From positions 1-64,000 of the forward strand of contig JAFWMD010000027.1 in the NCBI GenBank assembly GCA_017510725.1: a stretch of 64,000 bases of DNA. Reading direction: 5' to 3'. Below the pieces are notes generated by a model. That model was not told the origin of the DNA. It was given only the letters and a program-made list of their open reading frames with translations, and ran no database searches. Made by a program: the position numbers and the translations under genes. This stretch comes from Mogibacterium sp. (GTDB lineage: Bacteria; Bacillota; Clostridia; Peptostreptococcales; Anaerovoracaceae). Of this stretch, positions 34,760 through 42,557 are shown piece after piece (position 1 is the first letter of the stretch; each line of letters begins with the position of its first letter).

Positions 34760-35847
34760 TATATTACACGGAAACCGTACATTACGATCATGATTTACTG
34801 AAGAACTCGCTCAGCAAAGGCCGGGACGACTACTTTGAAGTGCTCCGGAGAATGGGGTTCAGACGCATCGCGATACCTCCGTTCAGACCGCGACGGTTTC
34901 TTTCCCTTAAGGAAAGGGTGATCTTTGAGCTCAGACTCACTGACGCATGGAGAAAAAGCCTGAAAGTACTGAAGGCGGGAGATACTCTCATAATACACAG
35001 TCCTAACAGTGAGAAATTTATCGCATTTGCGGATATGATCAGAAGGCTGCATAAAAAGGGCTGCCGTATTGTGACAATCACATTCGAGCTGGAGACTTTT
35101 TTCATGATGGATTACAGGCGTTTTGCACGCATCAAACGCAGTGCCTCAAAAAGAACAGAGGCAGTGCTTTTTAATGTTTCCGATGCAGTCGTTGTTCACA
35201 ACGATGTTATGAAGAACAGACTGGCTAGTGCTGGCTTCGATGGAAGAAAAATGTTCCCGGTCGGAGTAATGGACTATCTGAGAGAGGAAGCTCTTCATAT
35301 TCCTCCATCCAGTCGTATCAGCAAGGATAAGCCTGTAATATACGCAGGGCACCTTACATCGGAAAAGTCGACATTTGAATACAATCTGCCGGAAGGCTTC
35401 CGATGCAATCTGTATGGGCAGGATTATACCGGTCCTGTTAATGAATACGTATGCTATAAAGGAGTATTCGATCCGATCGAATTAATGGACATTATGGAGG
35501 GATCTTTCGGTCTTGTATGGGAGGGCAACTCCGTCGATGGATGCTATGGAGCATACGGAGACTATCTTACTTTCAATAACCCTCATAAAATCGCACTCTA
35601 TCTGGCATCTGGAATCCCGGTAATAGTGTGGAACGGAGCAGCTATGGCAGACTTTGTGAGAAAGGAAAAGTGCGGTCTGACAGTGGATAACCTGAGGGAA
35701 GTCCCCGGACTGATCGACAGTCTTACAGACGAAGAATATGAAGAAATGAAAAAAAGCGCCTGCAGAGTAGGAAACGAAATGAGGAAGGGTGTACATATAC
35801 GCAATGCAGTAGAGAAAGCGCTGGAGCATATCGATGAGCAAATATGA
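34756..35847 (+). CDS. Glycosyltransferase, WbbI-like (beta-1,6-galactofuranosyltransferase family)
   Basis: 363 residues of GT-B type. The C-terminal block FGLVWEGNSVDG, YLTFNNPHK, LYLASGIPVIVW and AAMADFV is characteristic of WbbI-like galactofuranosyltransferases. Start ATG 34756 overlaps the flippase stop (ATGA) and has AAGGCGG upstream; an open frame back to 34666 lies inside the flippase gene and is ignored. It overlaps the glf start by 14 bases. Together with Glf this argues for a galactofuranose-containing glycan. Confidence 0.85.
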   Translation: MIYYTETVHYDHDLLKNSLSKGRDDYFEVLRRMGFRRIAIPPFRPRRFLSLKERVIFELRLTDAWRKSLKVLKAGDTLIIHSPNSEKFIAFADMIRRLHKKGCRIVTITFELETFFMMDYRRFARIKRSASKRTEAVLFNVSDAVVVHNDVMKNRLASAGFDGRKMFPVGVMDYLREEALHIPPSSRISKDKPVIYAGHLTSEKSTFEYNLPEGFRCNLYGQDYTGPVNEYVCYKGVFDPIELMDIMEGSFGLVWEGNSVDGCYGAYGDYLTFNNPHKIALYLASGIPVIVWNGAAMADFVRKEKCGLTVDNLREVPGLIDSLTDEEYEEMKKSACRVGNEMRKGVHIRNAVEKALEHIDEQI

Positions 35848-36985
35848 TTATCTGATAGTCGGCGCAGGGCTCTACGGGGCAGTCATGGCCAGAGAACTTA
35901 CAGACCATGGCTTAAAAGTGATCGTTGTGGAGAAACGCAGCCATGTCGCCGGAAATGCATATACCGTTTATGAGGACGGCATAATAGTTCATAAGTACGG
36001 ACCGCATATATTCCATACCGACAATGAGGATGTGTGGCAATACGTGAACAGGTTTGCAGAGTTCAACAGCTTCATCAACGCGCCGGCTGCCATGTACAAA
36101 GACAGACTATACACATTGCCATTCAACATGAAAACTTTTGAAGAAATGTGGGATGTGAGAGATTCAGGAGAAGCCCGCCGGATCATACAGTTACAGGCAG
36201 GTGCAGCAGAAACCGGAAAAGAGCCCGGATCCCTCGAAGAGCAGGCAATAAGCATGGTGGGGACCGAAATATACCGTAAGCTCATAAAGGGATATTCTGA
36301 GAAACAATGGGGCAGGGAATGCAGCAGTCTTCCTGCGTCAATAATAAAGCGCCTTCCTGTCAGATTCGATTACAGAGACAGCTACTATGACGACAGATAT
36401 CAGGGCGTTCCCAGGGGAGGGTACACGCCGATGGTCGAAAAAATGCTGAAAGACATCGACGTTATGTTATGCACTGATTATTACGATCCGGACATAAGGC
36501 CGGGACTGGATGACATGGCTGATAAAGTGATCTGCAGCGGTATGATAGATGCTTATTATGGCTATTGTTTCGGAAAGCTTGAGTACAGGAGCATAGCCTT
36601 TGAAGAAAAAAGAATTGACGGAATCAGGCATTTTCAGGACAGAGCTGTAATCAATCATACGGATATGGATGTGCCGTATACCAGAACCACTGAACATAAA
36701 TACTTTGAAGCAGACCCTGCTGTAATGGAACGGGAATTCACAGTAATAACAAGGGAGTATCCGGAAGCGTATGACGGCACCAATGAGCCTTATTATCCGG
36801 TCACCGACAAAGAGAATTCGGAGATGTACGAAAGGTACAAAATGCTCGCGGAAAATGACGAAAGGGTTTATTTCGGAGGGCGGCTTGGAAGCTTCAGATA
36901 TTATGATATGGATGACGTGATCGCCATGGCCCTTGAAGATACCGGGATGCTGATGAAACAACATGAACTTCACTTGCAAAGATAA
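35834..36985 (+). CDS. glf: UDP-galactopyranose mutase
   Basis: 383 residues, standard length. The N-terminal FAD motif VGAGLYGAVMA and EKRSHVAGN are followed by HKYGPHIFHT, and later GYSEKQWGR and the FAD-contact region GRLGSFRYYDMDD. The enzyme converts UDP-galactopyranose to UDP-galactofuranose using reduced FAD. It provides the donor for the galactofuranosyltransferases upstream. It overlaps the fused transferase gene by 23 bases. Confidence 0.96.
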   Translation: MSKYDYLIVGAGLYGAVMARELTDHGLKVIVVEKRSHVAGNAYTVYEDGIIVHKYGPHIFHTDNEDVWQYVNRFAEFNSFINAPAAMYKDRLYTLPFNMKTFEEMWDVRDSGEARRIIQLQAGAAETGKEPGSLEEQAISMVGTEIYRKLIKGYSEKQWGRECSSLPASIIKRLPVRFDYRDSYYDDRYQGVPRGGYTPMVEKMLKDIDVMLCTDYYDPDIRPGLDDMADKVICSGMIDAYYGYCFGKLEYRSIAFEEKRIDGIRHFQDRAVINHTDMDVPYTRTTEHKYFEADPAVMEREFTVITREYPEAYDGTNEPYYPVTDKENSEMYERYKMLAENDERVYFGGRLGSFRYYDMDDVIAMALEDTGMLMKQHELHLQR

Positions 36986-38330
36986 GAAGAATAAGAAAAA
37001 TGCATATGTGATCTTCACAAGAGAACCTGTGCCGGGATCCACAAAAACAAGACTGATGCCTTATTATACCGCAGATCAGTGCGCAGAGCTTCACCGCTGC
37101 TTTCTCCGCGACATCTCAGAGGAGATGAAGAACCGGGACTTCGATGTGATAGTATCGTATACCGGCGGAGAACCGGTGTCTTTACAAGAGATCTTCGGCA
37201 GAAAGGTGAAGTATATCCAGCAGCGTGGAGACGGACTGGGGCAGCGGATGGAGAATGCGGTTTCTGATGTTCTTCGCATGGGGTATGAAAAAGTGGTGCT
37301 GACCGGATCCGACATACCCGAACTCGAAGCTGATACAATAGAGACCGCTTTTGCCATGCTCGGAAGCAGCGATGTGGTGATAGGTCCTACAGAGGATGGA
37401 GGATACTATCTTATAGGCATGTCCTCGCTTCATCATGAAGCTTTTAATGCAAAAGTATACGGCGTCTCTTCAGTATTTGAAGAGACAGTCAGTTCGATCC
37501 GTGAAAAAGGACTTGCTGTTGAAGCAGTTGACGAATATTCTGATATCGACACCAAGAACGATATAGCGGAATTCCGCAGACGCATCACGGAAGATCCCAC
37601 CCTGAGACGCACACATTCGGGCCGCTTTGTTATGGAAAACCTCAAAGTGTCTGTAATAATACCGGTTTATAATGAAGAGGCAGTGGCCGGATTACTGAAG
37701 AAGCAGTTAATGAACTGCCTGCATGGCAGAAATGACACAGAGATCATTTTCGTCGATGGAGGCAGTAATGACAACACTCTGTCAGTCCTTGGCAATGATT
37801 TCCGGGTGCTCAGCAGCAAAAAGGGAAGAGGTGTACAGATGAACACCGGAGCAATGAAAAGCAACGGAGATGTGCTCTTCTTTCTGCACTGCGACAGTGT
37901 GCTCCCGGATGATTTCGTGGATGAGATAAAGCACTGCATGATGAGCCATGATTTCGGCTGCTTCGGCATAAGGTTTTCGTCACGGAACATTTTCATGATC
38001 ACAAACCGTATCATTTCCAATCACAGGGCATTTATCAGAGGACTTCCTTTCGGGGATCAGGGCATCTTCATAGACAGAGATCTGTTCTTTGAATCAGGAA
38101 TGTTCCCGGAGATACCGCTGATGGAAGATTATGAATTTTCAATGAGATTAAAAAGATATGGCATAAGGCCCGGAATGACATGCAGGCGCATTCTGACTTC
38201 TTCCCGCAGATATGGGATGAATACTAAGGAGATCCTGGAGACAGAATTCAGGATGTGGAATCTCAGGAGACAGTACAGAAGAGGAAGGGACATAGAAGAA
38301 CTTGCAGGCATGTACAAGGATGTAAGATGA
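36963..38330 (+). CDS. Fused TIGR04282-like / TIGR04283-like glycosyltransferase (rSAM/selenodomain-associated)
   Basis: 455 residues made of two transferases. Residues about 10-215 are a DUF2064/CofC-like nucleotidyl-sugar fold (FTREPVPGSTKTRL, TGSDIPEL, GPTEDGGYYLIG), the family called rSAM/selenodomain-associated transferase 1. From residue 224 a GT2 domain starts (VSVIIPVYNEE, FVDGGSNDNT, LHCDSVLP, FGDQGIF), the family called transferase 2. These families accompany ArsS-type genes. No ribosome-binding site precedes the internal Met, so a true fusion. It closes the glf operon and links the glycan locus to the ArsS-type system. Confidence 0.83.
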   Translation: MNFTCKDKKNKKNAYVIFTREPVPGSTKTRLMPYYTADQCAELHRCFLRDISEEMKNRDFDVIVSYTGGEPVSLQEIFGRKVKYIQQRGDGLGQRMENAVSDVLRMGYEKVVLTGSDIPELEADTIETAFAMLGSSDVVIGPTEDGGYYLIGMSSLHHEAFNAKVYGVSSVFEETVSSIREKGLAVEAVDEYSDIDTKNDIAEFRRRITEDPTLRRTHSGRFVMENLKVSVIIPVYNEEAVAGLLKKQLMNCLHGRNDTEIIFVDGGSNDNTLSVLGNDFRVLSSKKGRGVQMNTGAMKSNGDVLFFLHCDSVLPDDFVDEIKHCMMSHDFGCFGIRFSSRNIFMITNRIISNHRAFIRGLPFGDQGIFIDRDLFFESGMFPEIPLMEDYEFSMRLKRYGIRPGMTCRRILTSSRRYGMNTKEILETEFRMWNLRRQYRRGRDIEELAGMYKDVR

Positions 38331-38348
38331 GGGGTGCATTCAGCGCAT

Positions 38349-38377
38349 TTTTATAATTGGACCGGGTCTAATATATT
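38349..38377 (+). promoter_or_regulatory. Possible promoter of the ydjYXZ-like operon
   Basis: TTTTAT (38349-38354), 17-bp spacer, TATATT (38372-38377), with the operator inside the spacer. A second candidate is TTGTTA (38419-38424) with TAAGAT (38442-38447), 17 bp apart. Confidence 0.4.
38356..38372. promoter_or_regulatory. Near-palindromic operator, copy 2
   Basis: ATTGGACCGGGTCTAAT: 8-bp arms around a central G with one mismatch. It shares 16 of 17 bases (TTGGACCNGGTCTAATA) with the copy at 22076-22092. Confidence 0.68.
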
Positions 38378-38497
38378 TTTGCTTTATCAGTAATTGGAGT
38401 CATATTGAATGTATCTATTTGTTAGACAGAAATATTATCGATAAGATTATCAGTGGGTATTAAATTATTAGTAAAACTGTCTTGAGAGGAGTGAACA

Positions 38498-39190
38498 ATG
38501 AAAAAGAAATCATTACTTGCGCTGCTGCTCATGCTGTTGCTGGCACTCAGTCTTGCAGCATGTGGCGGAACAGCTGAGTTTGCAGAAGAACCTGAAGAAG
38601 AAGCAACAGAAGAAACTGCAGAAGAAAATGAAGAAGCTGCAGCAGCCCCGGGAGATGTGATCGTTGATGCTGAGAATAAAAGCGTAACGATAACAGCCCA
38701 GCTCAACGGTACATTCTTTGACCAGTCAACCATGCACTACTGTGTATGGAAAGACGGCGGCATGGGTGACAAGTGCATGTTTGCAGCTTACTGCAGTGCC
38801 GAGGACTTCTACAACGGTATGGTGGAAGCCGGCGGTGAGCCATGGAATACTACAACTGACAAGATCGCTGACGGAGAGTTCACTGACGGACAGAAAGTGG
38901 AAGTAACTCTGACATGGGAAGGTCAGGATACACCTGTTCCGCTTGCAGACACAGTTAAAACAGCTGACGGAAAGCTTAATGTGGATATGAGATTCTCCGG
39001 CAATCTGCAGAATAACAAGGACTGCGGTTCCGGCTGCATAGCATGCCTCAACAGCTGCTGGGCAGGAGTCACGTCAAATGCTGCCTATGGATATAATGCC
39101 ATTGATTCAGGCGAAGTAGCTGCATTCCTTGATGACAGTGTGATGCCTGCAGACGGTACTGACGTCCAGCTTACGTTTACTCTCAAATAA
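38498..39190 (+). CDS. YdjY-domain lipoprotein
   Basis: 230 residues. The lipobox LAAC (Cys about 22) follows a hydrophobic signal, so it is a lipid-anchored outer-surface protein. An acidic Glu-rich linker (about 28-52) leads to a YdjY-type domain with NKSVTITAQLNG and a C-terminal cysteine group CGSGCIACLNSC followed by GVTSNAAYGY. E. coli YdjY is annotated as a ferredoxin-like protein between ydjX and ydjZ; here the same three gene types are adjacent. A metal or cluster at the Cys group is inferred. AGAGGAG precedes the ATG. Confidence 0.82.
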   Translation: MKKKSLLALLLMLLLALSLAACGGTAEFAEEPEEEATEETAEENEEAAAAPGDVIVDAENKSVTITAQLNGTFFDQSTMHYCVWKDGGMGDKCMFAAYCSAEDFYNGMVEAGGEPWNTTTDKIADGEFTDGQKVEVTLTWEGQDTPVPLADTVKTADGKLNVDMRFSGNLQNNKDCGSGCIACLNSCWAGVTSNAAYGYNAIDSGEVAAFLDDSVMPADGTDVQLTFTLK

Positions 39191-39204
39191 TAACAGGATC
39201 ATTA

Positions 39205-40521
39205 ATGGCTGATAATAAAGAAAAGAATATAACAAAGGCTCCGGAGCAGGCAGAAAAACATGCTGCTGCAGACGGTTCTGCCAGGCATATGGCGGAGGAA
39301 ACTCCTGAGAAGAAGAAAGGAAGCTGGACAGGCAGAATAATCATTGCGGTACTGTTCCTTTTAGCTCTTGCTGCTTACTTTGTTGTGCCCGCTGTACATG
39401 AATGGGTCAACAATGTTGTAAATATGTTCAGGACGGGCAACTTTGACGACATGCGCGAATTCATTTCGCAGTACGGCAAATGGGCGATGGCTATATCATT
39501 CCTGCTCATGGTATTCCAGTCAATAGCTGCACCGCTTCCTGCGTTCTTTATAACACTGACAAATGCCAATCTGTTCGGCTGGTGGCAGGGATGCATACTT
39601 TCATGGGTCTCCTCCATGACCGGAGCAGCACTGTGTTTCTGGATCGCCAGGATACTGGGAAGAGACGTGGTCGAGAAGATCTGCACGAAAGGTGCGCTTC
39701 TTTCCATCGAGGAATTCTTTGCTAAATACGGAAAACGCTGCATACTCGTTGCCAGGCTTCTGCCGTTCATCTCATTTGATATAGTATCCTATGCTGCCGG
39801 TCTCACGGCGATGGATTTCTGGGGATTCTTTGTAGCCACAGGTGTAGGACAGATGCCTGCGTGCATCGTATACTCTTATGTAGGAGGCATGCTGACCGGT
39901 GGTGCAAAAAAAATGTTCATCGGTCTGATGTGTCTCTTTGCACTTGCTATCGTTGTCATACTCATCAAGCAGGTTTACAATGCGAGCCAGAAGAAAAAGG
40001 AAGAAGCCGCGCTGGCAGTGGGAGAAGTGTTCTACAAGGAGCCGTCAAACCCGGCAAGACTATTCAGCAAGCTCTATAATTCTGCAATCTGGGCCATGGT
40101 ACTTGCTTTGATATGCTCCGGCGTTCCGAAGATAACCGGCGCAATGAATATCGGATGGGTATATCTCGGACTCTGGCTCGGACTGTTCGCTATCGCACTT
40201 CTTTTCAGAAAATTCAAATGCGGTCCTGTATTTACAGCAGTCAGTGTTATGGTATCGATGGCATTAATCTATGTGCTATGCGGATCTCCTGCGGCACTCG
40301 GGCGCAAACCTGCCGGAATAGTCAGGATGGGCCTTGGTCTCAGAACGATACCACTGACAACGTTCAACATCATTTTTTCGGCATTTATAATAGTGGGATT
40401 CATCATCATAGTCCTGCTCTGGAAGAGGCAGAAAGGTATTGATGCCGCTTCAAGGGAAGAATATGAGAGAATGAAAGCAGATGCTAGGGAAAAGGCTGAT
40501 ACAGGTTCTGAAACTGCATGA
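39205..40521 (+). CDS. TVP38/TMEM64 (YdjX/DedA-like) membrane protein with extra C-terminal membrane module
   Basis: 438 residues. A charged cytoplasmic N-tail (1-40) precedes a TVP38/SNARE-associated domain (about 60-260: APLPAFFITLTNANLFGWWQG, ARLLPFISFDIVSYAAGL). After a Lys/Glu linker an additional region of about four helices follows (about 290-420), absent from ordinary 220-residue YdjX proteins. TVP38/DedA-fold proteins are linked to lipid scrambling or transport; the specific substrate is unknown. It starts 14 bases after the lipoprotein stop and overlaps the next gene by four bases. Confidence 0.85.
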   Translation: MADNKEKNITKAPEQAEKHAAADGSARHMAEETPEKKKGSWTGRIIIAVLFLLALAAYFVVPAVHEWVNNVVNMFRTGNFDDMREFISQYGKWAMAISFLLMVFQSIAAPLPAFFITLTNANLFGWWQGCILSWVSSMTGAALCFWIARILGRDVVEKICTKGALLSIEEFFAKYGKRCILVARLLPFISFDIVSYAAGLTAMDFWGFFVATGVGQMPACIVYSYVGGMLTGGAKKMFIGLMCLFALAIVVILIKQVYNASQKKKEEAALAVGEVFYKEPSNPARLFSKLYNSAIWAMVLALICSGVPKITGAMNIGWVYLGLWLGLFAIALLFRKFKCGPVFTAVSVMVSMALIYVLCGSPAALGRKPAGIVRMGLGLRTIPLTTFNIIFSAFIIVGFIIIVLLWKRQKGIDAASREEYERMKADAREKADTGSETA

Positions 40522-41207
40522 TGGAAAAAGTCAGGAAGAATTACAAATTAATAGTATTCGGACTGATTATAGTACTGATTTTCGTGCTCAATCAGAAATA
40601 CGGATGGTCAGATTATCTGAGCAACACGGATAACCTGAGGTTCCTTTCCGAAATGATAAATGAACATTTCGCCATGGCAGCGCTGATATACATAGGACTG
40701 ACAGTAATAGCCTGCGTGGTTCTTGCACTGCCAGGAGTTACCTTTGCGATACTGGCTGCTATCATATTCGGACCATGGTGGGGAACATTGTTCTGCCTGA
40801 TAGCTACTACCCTCGGAGCAATAATTGCATTTATTGTGGGCAGGTTCTTCCTTAAGGATTCAATAAAGCCCATGGTCGAAAAAAGTGCGCTTCTCAAAAG
40901 ACTTCTTTTTGATGAAGCCGACAAGAGCGATATAGTGCTTCTTGCGATAACACGGCTTGTGCCACTGTTTCCGTACAACATACAGAACTTTGCTTATGGG
41001 ATAACGGACATCTCTCTTCTGCACTATTCGCTTTACACGTTCATTTTTATGATACCGGGTGTTGCACTGTATACGATAGGCACGGCAGGTTTCACTTCAG
41101 GCGGTAACCGCTGGCTTTATTTCGGAATAGCTGCAGGCCTGTTAGTACTTGTGATGCTCCTGGGATGGCTGATACGCCGAAAATACCTTGCTGACGATGA
41201 TAAGTGA
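40518..41207 (+). CDS. TVP38/TMEM64-family membrane protein (YdjZ-like)
   Basis: 229 residues, the normal size. About six hydrophobic helices include the family block PGVTFAILAAIIFGPWWGT, and later TRLVPLFPYNIQNFAYG. It overlaps the preceding TVP38 gene (ATGATGG) and the next gene by 11 bases. Two adjacent TVP38 proteins with a YdjY protein mirror E. coli ydjXYZ. Function unproven. Confidence 0.88.
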   Translation: MMEKVRKNYKLIVFGLIIVLIFVLNQKYGWSDYLSNTDNLRFLSEMINEHFAMAALIYIGLTVIACVVLALPGVTFAILAAIIFGPWWGTLFCLIATTLGAIIAFIVGRFFLKDSIKPMVEKSALLKRLLFDEADKSDIVLLAITRLVPLFPYNIQNFAYGITDISLLHYSLYTFIFMIPGVALYTIGTAGFTSGGNRWLYFGIAAGLLVLVMLLGWLIRRKYLADDDK

Positions 41208-42246
41208 ATACATCAGGAACAATAAATACAGAAACGCGCTCTGCATGCCGGCTGAAGTAAGCGAAACTTACAGTATGCTAGCACAGGGCGAGTACAATGT
41301 GAATTATCTGTTTGCGCATCCGATAACGGGGCGCAAACTTATTTTGCGTGTAAACACAGGAAGCCAGATGCATCTTGAAAGGCAGATAGAGTATGAGGCT
41401 CATGCGCTGGATCTTCTCAAAGGATGCGGCCGGACACCGGAAGTGTTATATGTCGACGGATCAAAATCGTTTATCCCATACGGGGTCATGGTTATGGAAT
41501 TCCTTCCGGGAAGATATCCGTCATACGAAAGCAGAGGCGATATGAACGGAGTGATGAGGTGCATGGCTGACGTGCACAGCACACCGATACCTCCCGAAGA
41601 GGTGGTCTGCGGTGAGCCTTTCGGAGAGGACGCTGTTCCGGGAGATACTGTCAGACTTATTGCGCCAGGCAGCTCAACCGGTGCGATCCTGGATGAATGC
41701 GAGTCAATGCTAAGTGTCTACATGGATTCTCCTCTCGGAGATGCTGCAACAAAGACAAGACTGCGCAGGCTGCTTGACAGGGGGCATGTGATCGCCGGTC
41801 AGGGAAGTTCCGGTCATGCCGTTACCCGTTGCTGCATCAATACAGAACTGAATTCAACAAATTTTTTAGTTGATGATGACGGCTATGTAAGACTTGTCGA
41901 CTGGGAAAAGCCTCTTTATGGCGATCCTGCCCAGGACATTGCCCATCTGCTTGCTCCGACTACAACTTTCTGGAAGACCGACACTATTCTTTCTTCCGCA
42001 GAGACTGAACGTCTGACAGGAGAGTATATTGAAGCAGTTGACGGCCGCTTCAGCACCTGCGGGATCAGGGAAAGGATATATCAGCTGATCAACATCACCT
42101 GTCTGCGCGGACTGACATGGTGTGCCATGGCCTGGGTGCAGTATCAGGATCCTGATAAACTGATAGCAAACGAAAGCACAAGAAAAAAACTTGATGATTA
42201 TCTCAGCGACAGTTTTCTGACGGATATTGAAAATCGATTTAAATAA
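41197..42246 (+). CDS. APH-fold phosphotransferase with atypical catalytic loop
   Basis: 349 residues of the aminoglycoside phosphotransferase/choline kinase fold. The C-lobe reads NTELNSTNFLV and then RLVDWEKPLYGDPAQDIAH. The usual HGDLHxGN catalytic loop is therefore replaced by NTELNSTN, putting Glu where the catalytic Asp normally sits, while the metal-binding Asp of VDWE is kept. ATG 41197 is chosen over TTG 41188. It is the last gene of the ydjYXZ-like operon. Small-molecule kinase or inactive relative; the substrate is unknown. Confidence 0.78.
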   Translation: MISEYIRNNKYRNALCMPAEVSETYSMLAQGEYNVNYLFAHPITGRKLILRVNTGSQMHLERQIEYEAHALDLLKGCGRTPEVLYVDGSKSFIPYGVMVMEFLPGRYPSYESRGDMNGVMRCMADVHSTPIPPEEVVCGEPFGEDAVPGDTVRLIAPGSSTGAILDECESMLSVYMDSPLGDAATKTRLRRLLDRGHVIAGQGSSGHAVTRCCINTELNSTNFLVDDDGYVRLVDWEKPLYGDPAQDIAHLLAPTTTFWKTDTILSSAETERLTGEYIEAVDGRFSTCGIRERIYQLINITCLRGLTWCAMAWVQYQDPDKLIANESTRKKLDDYLSDSFLTDIENRFK

Positions 42247-42249
42247 ATA

Positions 42250-42287
42250 AATTGAAAACTCCGGCACTGCTGCCGGAGTTTTCAATT
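42250..42287. terminator. Terminator with 17-bp perfect stem
   Basis: Arms 42250-42266 and 42271-42287 (core AAAACTCCGGCA / TGCCGGAGTTTT), loop CTGC. Closes the operon that ends with the phosphotransferase. Confidence 0.93.
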
Positions 42288-42459
42288 GCGAAAATATCTA
42301 ACTAAGAAAGAACAATCAAAAGAAAAAGGTAAATCGTCGATCTTTCGACACTTGCATTGTAGCATCCTTTTGTGAAGACGATATTAGGCTTATGTGAAGC
42401 ATTTGTTCACATTATTCTGCAGGGATGAGCATACGCCTGCCATATAAACTCAAATTCTG
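42288..42459. other. Non-coding region upstream of nrdR with TGTGAAG repeats
   Basis: TGTGAAG occurs at 42371-42377 and again at 42393-42399, 22 bp apart. The second copy forms an inverted repeat with TTCACA (42406-42411), spacing seven. It may be an operator array of an unidentified regulator. No gene seen. Confidence 0.45.
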
Positions 42460-42488
42460 TTAAGAAGTGTGCAATACCACTATATATT
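42460..42488 (+). promoter_or_regulatory. Promoter of nrdR-cmk
   Basis: TTAAGA (42460-42465), 17-bp spacer, TATATT (42483-42488). The -10 lies inside the NrdR box. Confidence 0.55.
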
Positions 42489-42491
42489 GTG
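42478..42491. promoter_or_regulatory. NrdR box
   Basis: CACTATATATTGTG fits the NrdR consensus CACwATATATwGTG exactly. A second box is usual about 31 bp away; only a degenerate candidate lies upstream (about 42446-42461). Confidence 0.75.
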
Positions 42492-42557
42492 ATAACATCG
42501 GTTTGCATATGGAAAAAGGACTCCATTTTGGAGTTTGCAATAATGGAGGAAATCGAT

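Noticed and set aside
37632..38330. Separate gene for the GT2 half of the fused transferase
   Set aside because: Met at residue 224 has no ribosome-binding site and the frame is continuous with the upstream domain.
42393..42411. CRP/FNR or Rex site upstream of nrdR
   Set aside because: The TGTGAA/TTCACA arms are seven bases apart, giving neither the Rex nor the CRP spacing.
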